Shown here: in pieces, positions 12,247 through 26,600 of the stretch | Position numbering within the stretch: the stretch's first letter is position 1 | Layout of the letters: each line of letters starts with the position of its first letter | Source of the DNA: Antennarius striatus | Lineage: Eukaryota; Chordata; Actinopteri; Lophiiformes; Antennariidae | Reading direction: 5' to 3' | Assembly (NCBI RefSeq): GCF_040054535.1 | Contig: NC_090780.1 | Coordinates: 4,681,001-4,745,000, forward strand | DNA: 64,000 nt | Notes under the pieces: model-generated | What the model was told of the DNA's origin: nothing | Seen by the model: the letters and a program-made list of their open reading frames with translations, nothing else | The model's database searches: none | Translations under genes and position numbers: made by a program

Positions 12247-15200
12247 CACACACGCATACAAGCATTTAAAGTGCATACAGTTGATACCGGTATATTAATA
12301 GCTGTGGTTTTATGTAACAACTTAAATGAAGATCCCAATAAAAACATAATTTATCATGCCACATTCCCCCTATTTTAACATTTTTAAATATGTTGTATGC
12401 ATATTTAATAGATTTGTTTTGAAATTAATTTGTTTCCAGTATCTGTGAAAATGAAATGGGATGAACTAAATTAGATATTTTCATGTTGGTAATCTAGCTG
12501 ATCAAGAGGGAATCTAAGTATGTGAAATTTATAATTCATAAAGAGAGACACGGCAGAGTGAACACATCCCAGATCTGGTTAGACAGATGTGATGCATGAA
12601 TATGAGAACAGGAGCGATGCTTTTGGTGGGGGCTGGGTGGGTGAGAGGCACAAGTCCTGCTCATCTGCCATGTTAGCCATAAAACTTGTCAGCAGGTGAA
12701 ACATGAGTCTATTTCACCTATAATGTTATTTCACCTATGCAAGGGGTGGATCTAGTCCAAAACAAAGATGTGATTCAGAGATAATTTTTAAAATTTTCTA
12801 AAATTGAAAAAGGAATATGATACCTTTTTGCAAATTGTTTTCAGATATACAATATCTTTGCATTTAAAAAAATAGAAAATACAAATATAATTTGGAAGAC
12901 TTTTTCTAAACAGTAATTCAACATTGAATAGGAATCCTTTTTCTGACAACATAGTATAAAAAAGATGTTGGCCGTTGAGTAAAAGCATTTTCCATTGTTC
13001 ATTTTATAGTCATTATAGCAAGGCCATGAGCACCAACATGTTTCATCTTTTACTGTTTTGTGATGCAGGTGTATGATGATGGAAATGTAGATGTGTAATA
13101 ACTTAAAAGAATTATAATGTAAGAAATATATGAAGTTATGCATTCAATAATTAATAGATATAAACATAACAAACTTTAAACATAAAACAGTAAAATTCTG
13201 TCTCAGAAGAGGTTCAAACAATTACGTTCCATCCCTAGCTCTGATCATTTGGTCACATATAGAATACACAAGTCTTGTCATGAAAAAGTAGAAAAATGCA
13301 GTGTTATTTGGTGTGTTTAATTTATGATAATCTGACAGTAAATCCCACTGGTAGCATTACCAGACATGCTGGTTGCAGTGTAAACTATACCAAAAGTGCT
13401 TCATAAAGCAGCAGGTAATACTTTATTTACTGATTAATGAAAGCATTTAGTGATATTTTCCTTAAGGTAATGTAGAATCGTGGGATGGAAATAAAAATAT
13501 GTTTCTTTATCTGCAAAAGATGACTACATGTGCAGAATGAGATCTACCTATTTGTCACCTTCCTACCTCACATTGATGGTAGACCATGAAGGCCATGATG
13601 AATATACTGTTGTCATTCTTTGATTTATTTATGTTGTGTGGTTTTAAAGCTGTCAGATTATGGAGATACTGGCCCATCTGTCTTTATTGACATTGATGCT
13701 GAGGCAATAATCCTTTTTTCCAGACCAGTGCCAGTGAGGCAGGCATCCGTTTCTGTTTATAACATCTAGCCATCATTTCCATTATCTGTCCCGTTTTGGG
13801 CTCACTGCCATCAGTCATGTGAAGGAGACACTGACTCCGAGGACAATGCTGTACCCCTTAGCTCTAAAGTACATTGTATGAGATTATATCACATTATTTT
13901 ATAAACTAGATTTGGTTGACTAGATGAGACACAAGCTGGACTGAGAACACATGCAACACAAATTTAACGCTCATCACAAAGGTCTGTATTACAGCAGAAA
14001 GAAACAGCAAATTAACTTGAGTTAAAAGTACTAAACTGTCCATCTAGAGAACAGTCTTTTTCTACTTTCCAGCTTAGCGTTCAAATCTGCCAAAAGAGCC
14101 TTTTTTTTAACTTGCTTTAACACAGTTCTTTCATACATTTGTGAATAGTTAATGTATTGTATAATTTTTATGCTGATGTTAACGCCAGATGAAGTTTGGA
14201 ACCAACAGAGAGTTGGAGATTTTTAAGCACTGTGTACCTCAGCATTCTCTAGCCTCCAATCTGAGACATTATGTGGTGTGTCACTTCATGGCTGAGTTGC
14301 TGTTCTTCCAAATTTTTCCACTTCCACATTTCATGAACTGCAGTGCACTAGTGCAAAGGTGGAATCCTATGACAGAATCAGACTTCAATTCACTGAGCTA
14401 TTCCGAATGAGCCATTCACACAAATGTTCATAAACACAGACTGCACAGCTAAGTACTTCATTTCACACAACTGTGGAAATGGGACTGGATGAAAAACCCA
14501 GTTTCAGTCATTAAGAGGTGGGTTGTAATACTTTTGTCCAAACTATGTATTTTATAGCATTTTTCTTCAAGCAAAAAGGCAGTATAAATTCAATATTTCC
14601 ACCTTAAACCAGAGCCAAACATCTGACTCTTTACACAGTGACTGAACTTGGAAGTGAAATGATGTTATGAAACCTTATGTAGTACTTTATGATGATGGTT
14701 CCTAAGAAGCAGTACCTCGGTGGCAGGTTTTAAAGGTGCACTCAAGCTTAGATGTGACACAGTCCTGATGTGTGTTTGTATGATATAGAATGTAACTGGG
14801 TTAATTCAAAGAGTAATGTGAGGTCTGAATATCTAGAGGCAGATGCAATGCATCCCATGTGCCTGACTTCCAAATGAATCAAGGCTTTTCCACAGTGTTG
14901 ATGCCACTAGCAAACTGCATAGGGCTTTTTCAAACACTAAATATTACATCAAATAACCCTGACTGTGTCTCTGGTGTCACTAACAGGCTTGCAAAAAAAA
15001 AAGTCAGAACTGATTGAGAATTGACAACTGATGATTTCAAATTTAATTCTCAAACAGATTTGCAGTGAATTTTTGCTGATCCCAGCTGGTAAATTGGCAA
15101 ATCTTGTACTTAAGAGTCTTTCCCACCAGCTAGGAAAAATCAGATGACACATTTAAGCCAATCTTTCAAGGTTCATGTGTGGTATTATCCTTCAAACATG

Positions 15201-18200
15201 AATGTCATGTTGCCTGTGTGTTGTGTAGAGAAATTTCTTATACTTAACTGCAGATGACTGTATATTATGATAATAATATTAAGATTTTCAGCCCCCGGCT
15301 GAGCGCCGCTGTGTTGGAGTTTACCCCGGTGGATGAGAGGGTCGCTTCCCTACGCCTTAAGGCTGTGGGGGGTAAAACTCTGACTGTTGTTTGTGCATAT
15401 GCACCAAATATCAGTTCAGAGTATTCGGCCTTCTTGGGGTCCCTAAATGGGGTCCTTGAAGGGATCCCTGCAGGGGACTCCATTGTTCTCCTGGGGGACT
15501 TCAACGCACACGTCGGCAATGATGGAGACACTTGGAGGGGCGTGATTGGGAGGAATGGCCTCCCTGATCTGAACCCGAGCGGTGTTATGTTACTGGACTT
15601 CTGTGCTAGTCACGGATTGTTCATAACTAACACCATGTTCGAACACAAGGATGCTCATAAGTGTACCTGGTACCAGAGCACCCTGGGTCGGAGGTCAATG
15701 ATTGATCTTGTGATCGTATCATCTGATCTTCGACCGTGTGTTTTGGACACTCGGGTGAAGAGAGGGGCAGAGCTGTCAACTGATCACCACCTGGTGGTGA
15801 GTTGGGTCCGTTGGCGGAGGAAACCTTTGGATAGACCTGGTAAGCCCAAACGAGTAGTGCGGGTGAACTGGGAACGTCTGGAGGAGGACTCTGTCCGTGA
15901 GGCCTTCAATTCACACCTCCGAAGGAGCTTCTCGTGCATCCCTGTGGAGGCTGGGGGCATTGAACCTGAATGGTCGATGTTCAAAGCTTCCATTGCTGAA
16001 GCTGCAGCTGAGAGCTGTGGTCTCAAGGTCTTGGGTGCCTCAAGGGGCGGTAACCCTCGAACACCGTGGTGGACCCCGGTGGTCAGGGAAGCCGTCCGAC
16101 TGAAGAAGGAGGCCTTCAGGGGCATGTTGTCCCTGGGGACTCCTGAAGCAGTTGCAGGGTACCGACAGGCCAAAAGGACTGCAGCCTCGGCTGTGATGGA
16201 GGCAAAACAGAGGGTGTGGGAGGAGTTCGGAGAGGCCATGGAGAAGGACTATCGGACGGCACCAAAGTTGTTCTGGAGGACTGTCCGACACCTCAGGAGG
16301 GGGAAACGGGGAACCATCCAAGCTGTATACAGCAAAGATGGGACACTGTTGACCTCGACTGAGGAGGTTGTCGGTCGGTGGAAGGAACACTTTGAGGAAC
16401 TCCTGAATCCAACTACCCCAAATGGCCCGTCCTCTGTTGCAGAGGCAGAGCTGGAGGATGATGGGGGATCAGAGTCAATCTCTCGGGGCGAAGTCACCGA
16501 GGTAGTTAAACAACTGCACGGTGGCAAAGCCCCGGGTATTGATGAGATTCGCCCGGAAATGCTGAAGGCTCTGGGTGTTGAGGGGCTGTCGTGGATGACA
16601 CGCCTCTTTAACATTGCGTGGAAATCTGGGACAGTGCCGAAAGAGTGGCAGACTGGGGTGGTGGTTCCTCTTTTTAAAAAGGGGGACCAGAGGGTGTGTG
16701 CCAATTACAGGGGCATCACACTCCTCAGCCTCCCTGGGAAAGTTTACTCCAAGGTGCTGGAAAGGAGGGTCCGGCCGATTGTCGAGCCTCAGATTGAGGA
16801 GGAACAATGTGGGTTCCGTCCTGGTCGTGGAACAATGGACCAGCTTTTTACTCTCACAGGGATCCTAGAGGGGGCTTGGGAGTATGCCCATCCAGTCTAC
16901 ATGTGTTTTGTAGACTTGGAGAAGGCATATGATCGTGTCCCCAGGGATATACTGTGGGAAATACTGCGGGAGTATGGAGTGAGGGGGCCTCTTCTCAGGG
17001 CCATCCAATCCCTGTACGCCCAAAGTGAGAGCTGTGTTCGGGTTCTCGGCAGTAAGTCGGACTTGTTCCGAGTAGCTGTTGGCCTTCGCCAGGGCTGCGC
17101 TTTATCACCAATTCTGTTTGTGATTTTCATGGACAGGATATCGAGGCGTAGTCGTGGTGAGGAGGCTTTACAGTTTGGTGGCCTGAGGATTGCATCACTG
17201 CTTTTTGCAGATGATGTGGTCCTGTTTGCGTCATCAGCCTGTGACCTGCAGCGCTCACTGGTCCGGTTTGCAGCCGAGTGTGAAGCGGCGGGGATGAGGA
17301 TTAGCACCTCCAAATCTGAGGCCATGGTCCTCAGCAGGAAACCGGTGGAATGCCTTCTCCAAGTGGGGAATGAGGTCCTTCCACAAGTGAAGGAGTTTAA
17401 GTATCTTGGGGTCCTGTTCACGAGTGAGGGAACAATGGAACGTGAGATTGGACGGAGAATTGGGGCAGCAGGAGCGGTATTGCAGTCGCTTTACCGCACT
17501 GTTGTCACAAAGAGGGAGCTAAGCCGAGAGGCAAAGCTCTCCATCTACCGTTCAATCTTCGTTCCTACCCTCACCTATGGTCATGAGCGATGGGTCATGA
17601 CCGAAAGAACGAGATCGCGGATACAAGCGGCTGAAATGGGCTTTCTCAGGCGGATAGCTGGTGTCTCCCTTAGAGATAAGGTGAGAAACACTGCTGTTCG
17701 CGAGGGGCTCAGAGTAGAGCCGCTGCTCCTTCGCGTGGAAAGGAGTCAGTTGAGGTGGTTTGGGCATCTGGTGCGGATGCCTCTGGGACGCCTCCCTAGG
17801 GAGGTGTTTCTGGCACGTCCAGCTGGGAGGAGACCTCGGGGCAGACCCAGGACCAGGTGGAGGGATTATATCTCAACACTGGCCTGGGAACGCCTTGGGA
17901 TCCCCCAGTCAGAGCTGGTGGATGTGGCCCGGGAAAGGGAAGTTTGGGGCTCCCTGTTGAAGCTGCTGCCCCCGCGACCCGATTCCGGATAAGCGGTGGA
18001 AGATGGATGGATGGATGGAATATTAAGATTTGATTACTTTGGTGATAAAAATATATTATTGTGAATATTTACATACGGACAATATGACACTTGGTACAAA
18101 TGAAAAAACAAACACCTAAGCCACACGATGTCATGCGTGATCATTTTTATTAGTAGATGAGATGGATTACTACAACATTTTATATGAGTCACAACACTTA

Positions 18201-21200
18201 TAAAGGATCCTACTTGTTAAATTTTCATTTTCTGTTGACATCAGTTTTAATTTTATTTTTAGATTAATATGAATTTGACTTTAATTGACAAAAAAAAATT
18301 GTGAAACAGACTTTATTTATTTACGCTGACTCCTCATTAGTTGACATTGACAGGAGGTCGACCTAACCACAAATTTGGTTTGCGATTAGTTGATTTTTCC
18401 CATTTCCTAAGCGAAGCCAGTCAGCTGCTGGCTACGCCTTAATTTAAACGGACATTTACGGAGTGATTCATGTAATTTAACCTTACTTCAAAACTATATC
18501 TGAAATAAACTGTGGAGTTTATATTGAAAAGCAAATATCAACATTAAATAGCTGTCTTACCTACTTATGTCAAGAGGAGCATACAACACAGCTCTTTGCC
18601 AGAGTTACTGTTCTATTATTGAGCAAAATAAAAAACAAGCAATCAAACTGGAAATATATTTTGTCTCTCCAGGATTGTAAGCGATTACCTAGATAAACAG
18701 ATTTTGCTCTGAGCACTTAAGGAACACTTCACTGATTTGCTCTCTAAGCTGTTGCATGCAGCCTTATACACACTTAACGTTGCCATAAACTGTTGCTTCA
18801 TGATTTGAAGCTTGAACAATACAGGTCTGACAGAACAACCAAAATAGAAGTCAACAGAAAATCTGGATTTATGGAGGGTGAGTTGGAAAAAATCTTTAAA
18901 TATGAATGCACAGTATGGATATATATATTGAGCAGATGGAAGCCTGATCATTTCAACATTTTATAATACTATATACTTCATATTTTGTAGCCGGCAAGAA
19001 GACCCAGTGTTCTACAAAGGTCAGCAGAGGTGGAAAAGTAACACAGCAAATTTGATTGGAGCTATGGGATGTAAAATCACCCATGCTTATTACGTGTTCT
19101 AGCACCTCTAGTCTGCATAAAGTGCATAAATCTCTTTGTAACAAAAATACAAAACTATTAGTTATCCTATCAGTGTCAGCCCTAATAATTATTATTGTCA
19201 TAGTTTCAAAGATAAACATAGACTGTCTCTTGTTTAAAAGTTTCTGAGTAGGCAGGCATATTTTTGCTAAGGTTAGTAATTGAATTTTTCTTCATGTTCA
19301 ACTGCTGCTTGCGATCCATCATGGCCAAGCACTCTGCCTCCCTCTCAGCACACCCAGCTGCAGCAGCTCTTTGTCTTCTCACCCAATGCCACTTCTTCAG
19401 TGTCCTTTTTTTTAAAGTACTTTGGCTGTGGTGGAATGGTGCAGAAAAGAACAGTTTATTTTGTGTTTTTAATTCATGGATGATGTGCATCCATAAGTAC
19501 TTGTCTCTTATGTTTTTGTTTCACAGATTGAGAAGATCATGGACTTGATTGGAGCAGGCATTGAGATATCCAAAACGACACATCCCAACCTGGGCTCTGG
19601 TAATGTTTCACCACCTCTTCATGCAGATAGAAGCGATTGTTCTTTTTTTATAGACATGGAGTGTAATTTATTGATTATGTAATTCAAAATGACGACTGGG
19701 TTTGTGGTATTATGTGACACTTAAGCATAAACCATTTATAAAGCTCTTAATTGCCATTGTTGCTGCACTGACGGCCATCCCATTCAGGTCCCAAGATATG
19801 AATTACTGTGCATGTAATATTAAAAGTGACTAAACCTTTACACCATGTTACATCTGTTAGCGGTTGTTATTCAGTATTCAAGCACACCTGTAAAAGATGG
19901 AGGAATGCTCATTGAGCTGGAATTTGTTTGAGACTTTAAAGGAAGTCTCTTTTTTTTTATTCCCCTCACTGCCAATTTCTGTAGATATATTTGACATCTC
20001 AGTGAGGCTTGAATTGATAGTAATCTTAATTCAGTGTCCTTAAGGCTGAGGAGCCAGCTGGCATCAGCTCAGTTTGTTTGAACTGTTTATACAGTATGGA
20101 CGTGCCGACAGAGACACTCTGCAATTAGGTTTCATCATGTAATATTATGTACTGTTTATGTCCCCAAGCCTAGAACTACCTGTTAGAAGACACAGATGAT
20201 TTGTCAGGATGACCTTTTTTTTTTTTAATAGATTATGCATAGCATGCTTTATGAAAGTGAGTAATGCTTATCAGAGAAGGTGAATGAATGAATATCTGAA
20301 TTAATAAAATTAAGATTTATTCCAAATGAGAAAAGAAAATGTTTTACCAATGTTACTGCCTAACTTTCTTTATAAATCTAGATCCTATGTAGTAAATGTA
20401 ACTTTAAATTTTTACAGTATATTATATATATGGAAAGGAGTCAGTTGGGGTGGTTTGGGCGTCTGGTGCAGATGCCTCCGGGACGCCTCCCTAGGGAGGT
20501 GTTTCTGGCACGTCCAGCTGGGAGGAGACCTTGGGGCAGACCCAGGACCAGGTGGAGGGATTATATCTCAACACTGGCCTGGGAACGCCTTGGGATCCCC
20601 CAGTCAGAGCTGGTGGATGTGGCCGGGGAAAGGGACGTTTGGGGCTCCCTGTTGAAGCTGCTGCCCCCACGACCCGACTTCGGATAAGCGGTGAAAGATG
20701 GATGGATGGATGGATGGATGGATGGATGGATGGATTACATATATGGGACTTCATTCATTCATCTTCTTGAAAATGAGACGGTCGTAATTGTCTTGTGTTC
20801 AGCTGCTTATCCAAATAGAAGACACAGGTTTAGCTGGTGCCTATTCTACCTGACTATGGACAAAAGGTGGGGTACACCCTGGACAAGTTGCCAGTAGATA
20901 GAAGGGCCAACAGACACCCATACATGCTCACTGTCATACATACAGATATGAATCTAGAAATTCACCTAAACTGCACGTTTTTTGGAGGTGGAAAGAAGCC
21001 AGAGAACCAAGAAAGAACCCAAGCAGATGCAGGGAGAACATACAAACTCCTCAAAGAAAGGCACAAGGTGGACCTTCTTACTGTGAGGCAACAACACTTC
21101 CCATTGCTCCAGCCCTATACTGGATTTCATAGCAAAAAACAGTTCGGAGTACCTTCTTAAAAGCAACGAGTTAGAAAATTGAAACCAAATTCAATTCTTA

Positions 21201-23666
21201 AATGATTTCATTTAAAAATGATGACAAAATAAAAAAGTAGATAGTTAAAAGAAAATGTATTGTTATTATACCTTTATTTATTGTGTATAAATGTATATCT
21301 ATTCCTTCCAGGCTGCTATTAACCTTTACACAGTCCCGTTGAAAAACATTTATAAAATTATTTTCAGACAAAAGCAGATTCATGTTAGCAAAGCACTCAT
21401 AAAGCAAAAGCAGTTTTCCTCTGCAGAGTGGATTTATGATTTTAATTGTAACTTGAACTTCCACAAACCCCAGTGTTCTTATACTAATTGCTACGCTAAC
21501 AGTTAAAACCTGAGGTTACTATTACATAAGGTGAAATATGTTGTTTGCACATTTGTTTTCTTCTACACAAAAAGGTGTGTGCTATTTATAAGCCTTGTTT
21601 GAAAAAGGCACGCTGAAAGTGTCCCAGATTCTGCTGAGTCATGCAGTTGCTGTTCCAATTTCATCATTGTGCACAAACAGTTGTGGAGTTTGATTTTGGT
21701 GATGTTTGTTTATTTCCAGCTTAGGGTCATTTTTCAATTTTCCTTAAAATAGTAAAAAGAAAACAGGTACCATTAAGACACATCATCTGGGTAGAGAGGA
21801 GACAGGAGATTGATAAGCATCCTACAAACATGGAAAACACAGTTGTTACTCTTTTTCTCCATCGTTATTTGACCTGAGAAAACATTTCATTCCATCCCTT
21901 CCACATTCATTTATATGCGGCCCCTCTCATCACGAATGAAGGACAGAGTATTCATCTTTTTGGAATCAGTTTCTTGAACCTTTTGTTTTGCGGCTACATA
22001 TGTCATCCCTACAATTTTGTACAAGAATTCGTGCTGTATGATAAGGTTGTTTGTGTTGAGCGACCATATCGAGTGACGTGGTTGTGTGCTAAAAGACCAC
22101 TGACTAAATGAGCTTAAGAAGAGAGAGGGAGTTGAGAGAGAGAGAGAGCTCGGCTCACGGCACACAGGCGGCATCTGCTCAGTTTTTGTACAGGCAGGCT
22201 CTGACGTTCAAAGGAAAAGAATTCACCTTCAGTTTCCCTGAATTAATTCAGCTTTGCAGCTCATTTTCTCCTGAGCTAGGGTGTTGACAAGCTTTTCTAC
22301 TGCAACGATAAAGAGGCCCGGTTCTATCGAGGCACAACCTCTAGCTTCTGTGCTGTAAACAGGCCTTTCTGGGTGCTCCTCAGAGCCACATCTGGACCTG
22401 AACTCAGCAGAATAACAATCGTAGAGTAAATTGACAGGTTGGCCTGCTTAACAGCAGATGAGATAATGACCCAGTTCCCCCCAATGGAGGAGCATTGTAA
22501 ACGTCGTCAGTCGGTAATTAGGTCCTACTACCTTTCGAGGTGTTAGTGTAACAAATGAATCAGGGTAATTGGATAGGGTGGCAGATATTTTTAACAGTCT
22601 TTATTGGGATATTGTGGTAGGAGAGCTGACATTGGCTTAAGACAAATGAGGAAAGAGTGAGGAGGGGGGAGGAAGAGTTGTGGGATTTTAAGGTGAATCA
22701 TAATTAAACCGCTTCAAGCCTTCGTACTTCCTCTTACCATCTTATCTCACCCATATGTTTCATCACCTCCTCCTTTATTAGTCTTTTTCTGTCTCTTATC
22801 TGCCTCCTACTCATCCCCTCTCTCCCTTTCCCTCACCCTCTCCTTCTCCTCAGTAATGTCTGACAGCAGCTTCTCTTCCTGATAACGAATGATGAGCGTT
22901 GGCGCTTGTAGATGACTGACAGGTCACAGAGACTGGACCTGGCCTTTTACCTGATTTTTAATGCCGGTGCGAAGGGGGTGCAGGCAGTCAATTATGGAGA
23001 AGGTTCAATCAATAGCCCTTCACTTTGCTTCCTTGTGTTGGCAGAGGCCCCCCTCCCCTAGCCACCACCCCTTCCCCCAAGTGATGGACAATGAGAGCTG
23101 TAGGGCTGCAAATAATATTTACTTTCATTATGAGTTCACTGCATATACTATAATCTGTAGAAAGAAATCCTATGAAATTTTTAACAGCTTCATTTGTCCC
23201 AGCAGGAATTCAGTATCCAAACAGTTTAAACTACTAATCACAGATGACAAAGGAAAAAAAAATCACGACTGTTAAGCTAAATGTTTGCTGTTTTCAAGAA
23301 GTTCAATTTACAGACTTATTAATCAGTTACGTTTGCAGCTCCAGTGACTTATCAGGCAAAAGTAGGTTTTACACTCCAAGCTGTAATTCTTTAAAGCCTT
23401 ATTACCTTAAGTCTAAATTTTAAATCATCTCTCTTGTTTATCCAGTCGTCTCCCTTCAAGTATGCTAAAAATTGATGAGGTGACTCGAGCATCTGGAAGC
23501 AAAGCACAGTAATGGAGTTGGACCAAAGACATCTACACAGTGGTGGGCTGTCAGGGCCAGCAAAGCTGGCCTAACATTACCATAAATCATAATATTTGTG
23601 ATAAAAGTTAATTACATTTTAATGCATTTTCCTTCAATAAATGTTTTCCTTAAATAAATGTTTCAC

Positions 23667-23698
<32 letters not shown>

Positions 23699-26600
23699 CT
23701 ACATATATATATACACTACATATATATATACTACATATATATATATATATATATATATAGTATATATACATAACAGCTCATCGTTGAAGACGCTTTGATA
23801 AACATGCTTGACAATCTGTCTGTTTCTTTCTTTATGAGTAATAAGTTTATTTATTTTATTCATTCATTCATTCACGTTCTTTGCCAGACGCCGACGCCAG
23901 TTCTGGGTCAGACTGGGATGCGCTGCCTGCTGGTGGGAGAACTCTGTGTGTTTATAATACCAATACATTTGTTTTCATATGTTTGGTTCGAAGTCTGAAA
24001 TCATTGTTTTATCGTGGAATTTCCACTGGTTCCCGCTAGTTAGTGTATTTCTGTATTTTGTTTCTCTAGCTGTGGTGTCATAAATGATGGTCATTTCAGT
24101 CAGTTTTGTTCTGTGACGTTGTTGTGTGACGTCTGTTAAAGGTGTGGCCATGGGTTCTTCTGTGCGAGTGACAATTAAAGGAGTAGGGCTGAAACCTCTT
24201 CAGAAGTGATGATTTTTATCCCATTTGAGAGACGTTATAAATGCCTCAGTCCTGAACGCTATATTGGTGGCAGTGGTGGGAGCCACTAACAGTATTATGG
24301 GATGTATTTATGCAAGTTTGACTAAGTAAGACATCACTGAAGGCCTAGGTGTAAAATGCACAGTCTGCCACTGCATTTGCAGGTTCTTCTCTTCTCTTCT
24401 CTTCTCTTCTCTTCTCTTCTCTTCTCTTCTCTTCTCTTCTCTTCTCTTCTCTTCTCTTCTCTTCTCTTCTCTTCTCTTCTCTTCTCTTCTCTTCTCTTCT
24501 CATATGAGTCCATTAGAGGTTTTTGCTGACTTGAATCGATTGCACTTGTCCTATTGTCAGAGCAAGATGTAAATGAATTAAATCCTTCAGCTAACAAGCA
24601 CAGGCTTCACGAGGCTCATTATTTCAACAACTCACGTTACACCCCTTAAACTGGTATTGTTGCTGGGGAGGAGGAGAACCAATTGTCATCTTCTTACATT
24701 GTGGTCATTCTATGCAGACAGTGGTTTTTGACTGTCAGTGCCTGTTCCTTGGCTCTGAAGGTGTTGCTCTCCCTGCACTGAGAGATGCCTCTGTGCAATT
24801 CTAATCAGGGGAGTCAGAGGAGAGAAGGGGTGAAGTGGGGTAAGGCTAGAGAGAGACAGACAGGACAGAGAAGATAGAAAAAAATAGAAATTAATAGATG
24901 GAAGCGGGGGAAAGAGAAAATTAATGAAGAGAGAAGTGTGTGTGTGTGTGTGTGTGTGTGGGTGTGTGTGAATTTGAGAGCAAGACGCGACAAGCAAGAG
25001 TACGAGTAAGAAGGAGTGCAAGCCTGACAGCAAGAGAGAAAAGAGAGGTGGAGGGAGGGGAATTGATATAGTAGGAGGGTGAGGGAGAGAGGGAGGCAGT
25101 TACGTGGAGCAGCACCCCACTCCATCAGGCAGCATACGGCAGCCCTGCAGTGCGATCACATAGTGTGGGAATGGGGCTATGAGAGCGAGAGACAGCAAGC
25201 AGAGAGAGACAAGAGCGAGGAGGGAGGCAGTTGAAAAGAGGAGCTTGAGGGATTTGGTTGGATGAAAAGGGGGGAATGATCAGTGAGTCTGCTGTCTGTC
25301 GTGGATGGAAGGACACGGGTGAGGTTGAGGCAGATGTGTGATCTCCTGTGTGGAAGTCGCTGGCATCGGGACAGCATGCCCCGCGAGCAGTGAGGGCTGG
25401 AGCGTGAGAGCCAGGAGAAGCTGCCGTGACTGCATCTGCGCTGCCTGCGTGTCTCAGACCGGCAGGGGATGCAGCAAACCTCTGCCCTGAGCACCGAGGC
25501 ATCTAGCTGTACCCAGCAAGGGGAAGAACCTGGTGGGCTTGAGTTGGAAGTGGGGGGTGGGGGAGCGAGCTTTACCTGCAACGTTGTCCTGCAGTGATCC
25601 GTTCGTCGGAGTCAAAAGGCTCACCTGCCATCTGTAGGATATGAACCTGGATTTGCTGCTGGAGATGAGCAGCACGTACTGTGGTGGAGCCACGCAGCCA
25701 GCAGCCTGCTGAGGAGAGTGGATGTGGGCAGCACAGGCAGCACCAAGGACACTGAGCCTATCACCACAGGAAGCCAGTTTACCTGGAGCTTTACAAAGGG
25801 ATCTATACCTGGATTTGATTATGAATTGAGGAGTTTGGAATGAGCACACTGTGGAAATCCTAAGCCAAGATTTCTTCTTTTCTTTCTTTTTTTTGTGATG
25901 TAGGATTTACAATATGTCTACCTGACCACACTCCTTATGGCTTTGGACTGAGGACAGCTAATTATTTAAACAAATGTGTATTCCTTGTTTAAAAAATAAC
26001 ATGTACCTCAACAGTGCTTTAGAATGCTGCTACCTTCATTGTATGAGCCGTTGTCCTAGCTCTCAAAGAGGTTGACCAATGAAGCCATGGGACTCAGCCA
26101 GAGCTTTACAAGTATGTGGTGAAAACCCTGACCAGTGAAATGAGAAACTGATTTTTTTTTTTTTTTGTCACGTCGTAATGGAGTTCTCACTGATTTTAGA
26201 AAAAGAAAGAAAGAAAAAACAATTATGGCTTTAGAGTAAATAATGTGTGATGTGTGAAAATGTCTGATTTAATGTTAAATAGTTTCATTTTCTGTTGTGC
26301 AGTGCTCAGAATGATGTTTTTGGACTAGCTAGGCGCTTGTTCTACACTTGTTCATCTGCTCACTAAAGGAATGTTTAGTGACGCTTCAGATGGGCATCCT
26401 TCCCTGCACTACCTCCACCCTCGTCTTGACATTTCCAGTCAGTCACACTAATACCAGTGGGTGTATATTAGCCTAGTCAGTCCCCTGCAGGGCTTGAGCA
26501 GGGCCCTTCTTTTTTTTTTTTTTTGTTTGAGTTAGCTGGGCCCCCGCCTTTACTTTGGGAGCCCCTCACCCCCGGCCTGGACCCTGTCTCCCCCCCACCC

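Noticed and set aside
15254..15287. ATG at 15254 as the start of the LINE protein
   Set aside because: It lies in host DNA and partly in the target-site duplication; the element begins at about 15288.
23530..23600. Transposon 5' end cagtggtgggctgtcagggc
   Set aside because: It looks like a hAT-type terminus but no matching inverted 3' end was found.
24050..24290. Solo LTR with a primer-binding-like ggtggcagtggtggga end
   Set aside because: No paired LTR, target duplication or gag/pol seen; resemblance alone is insufficient.
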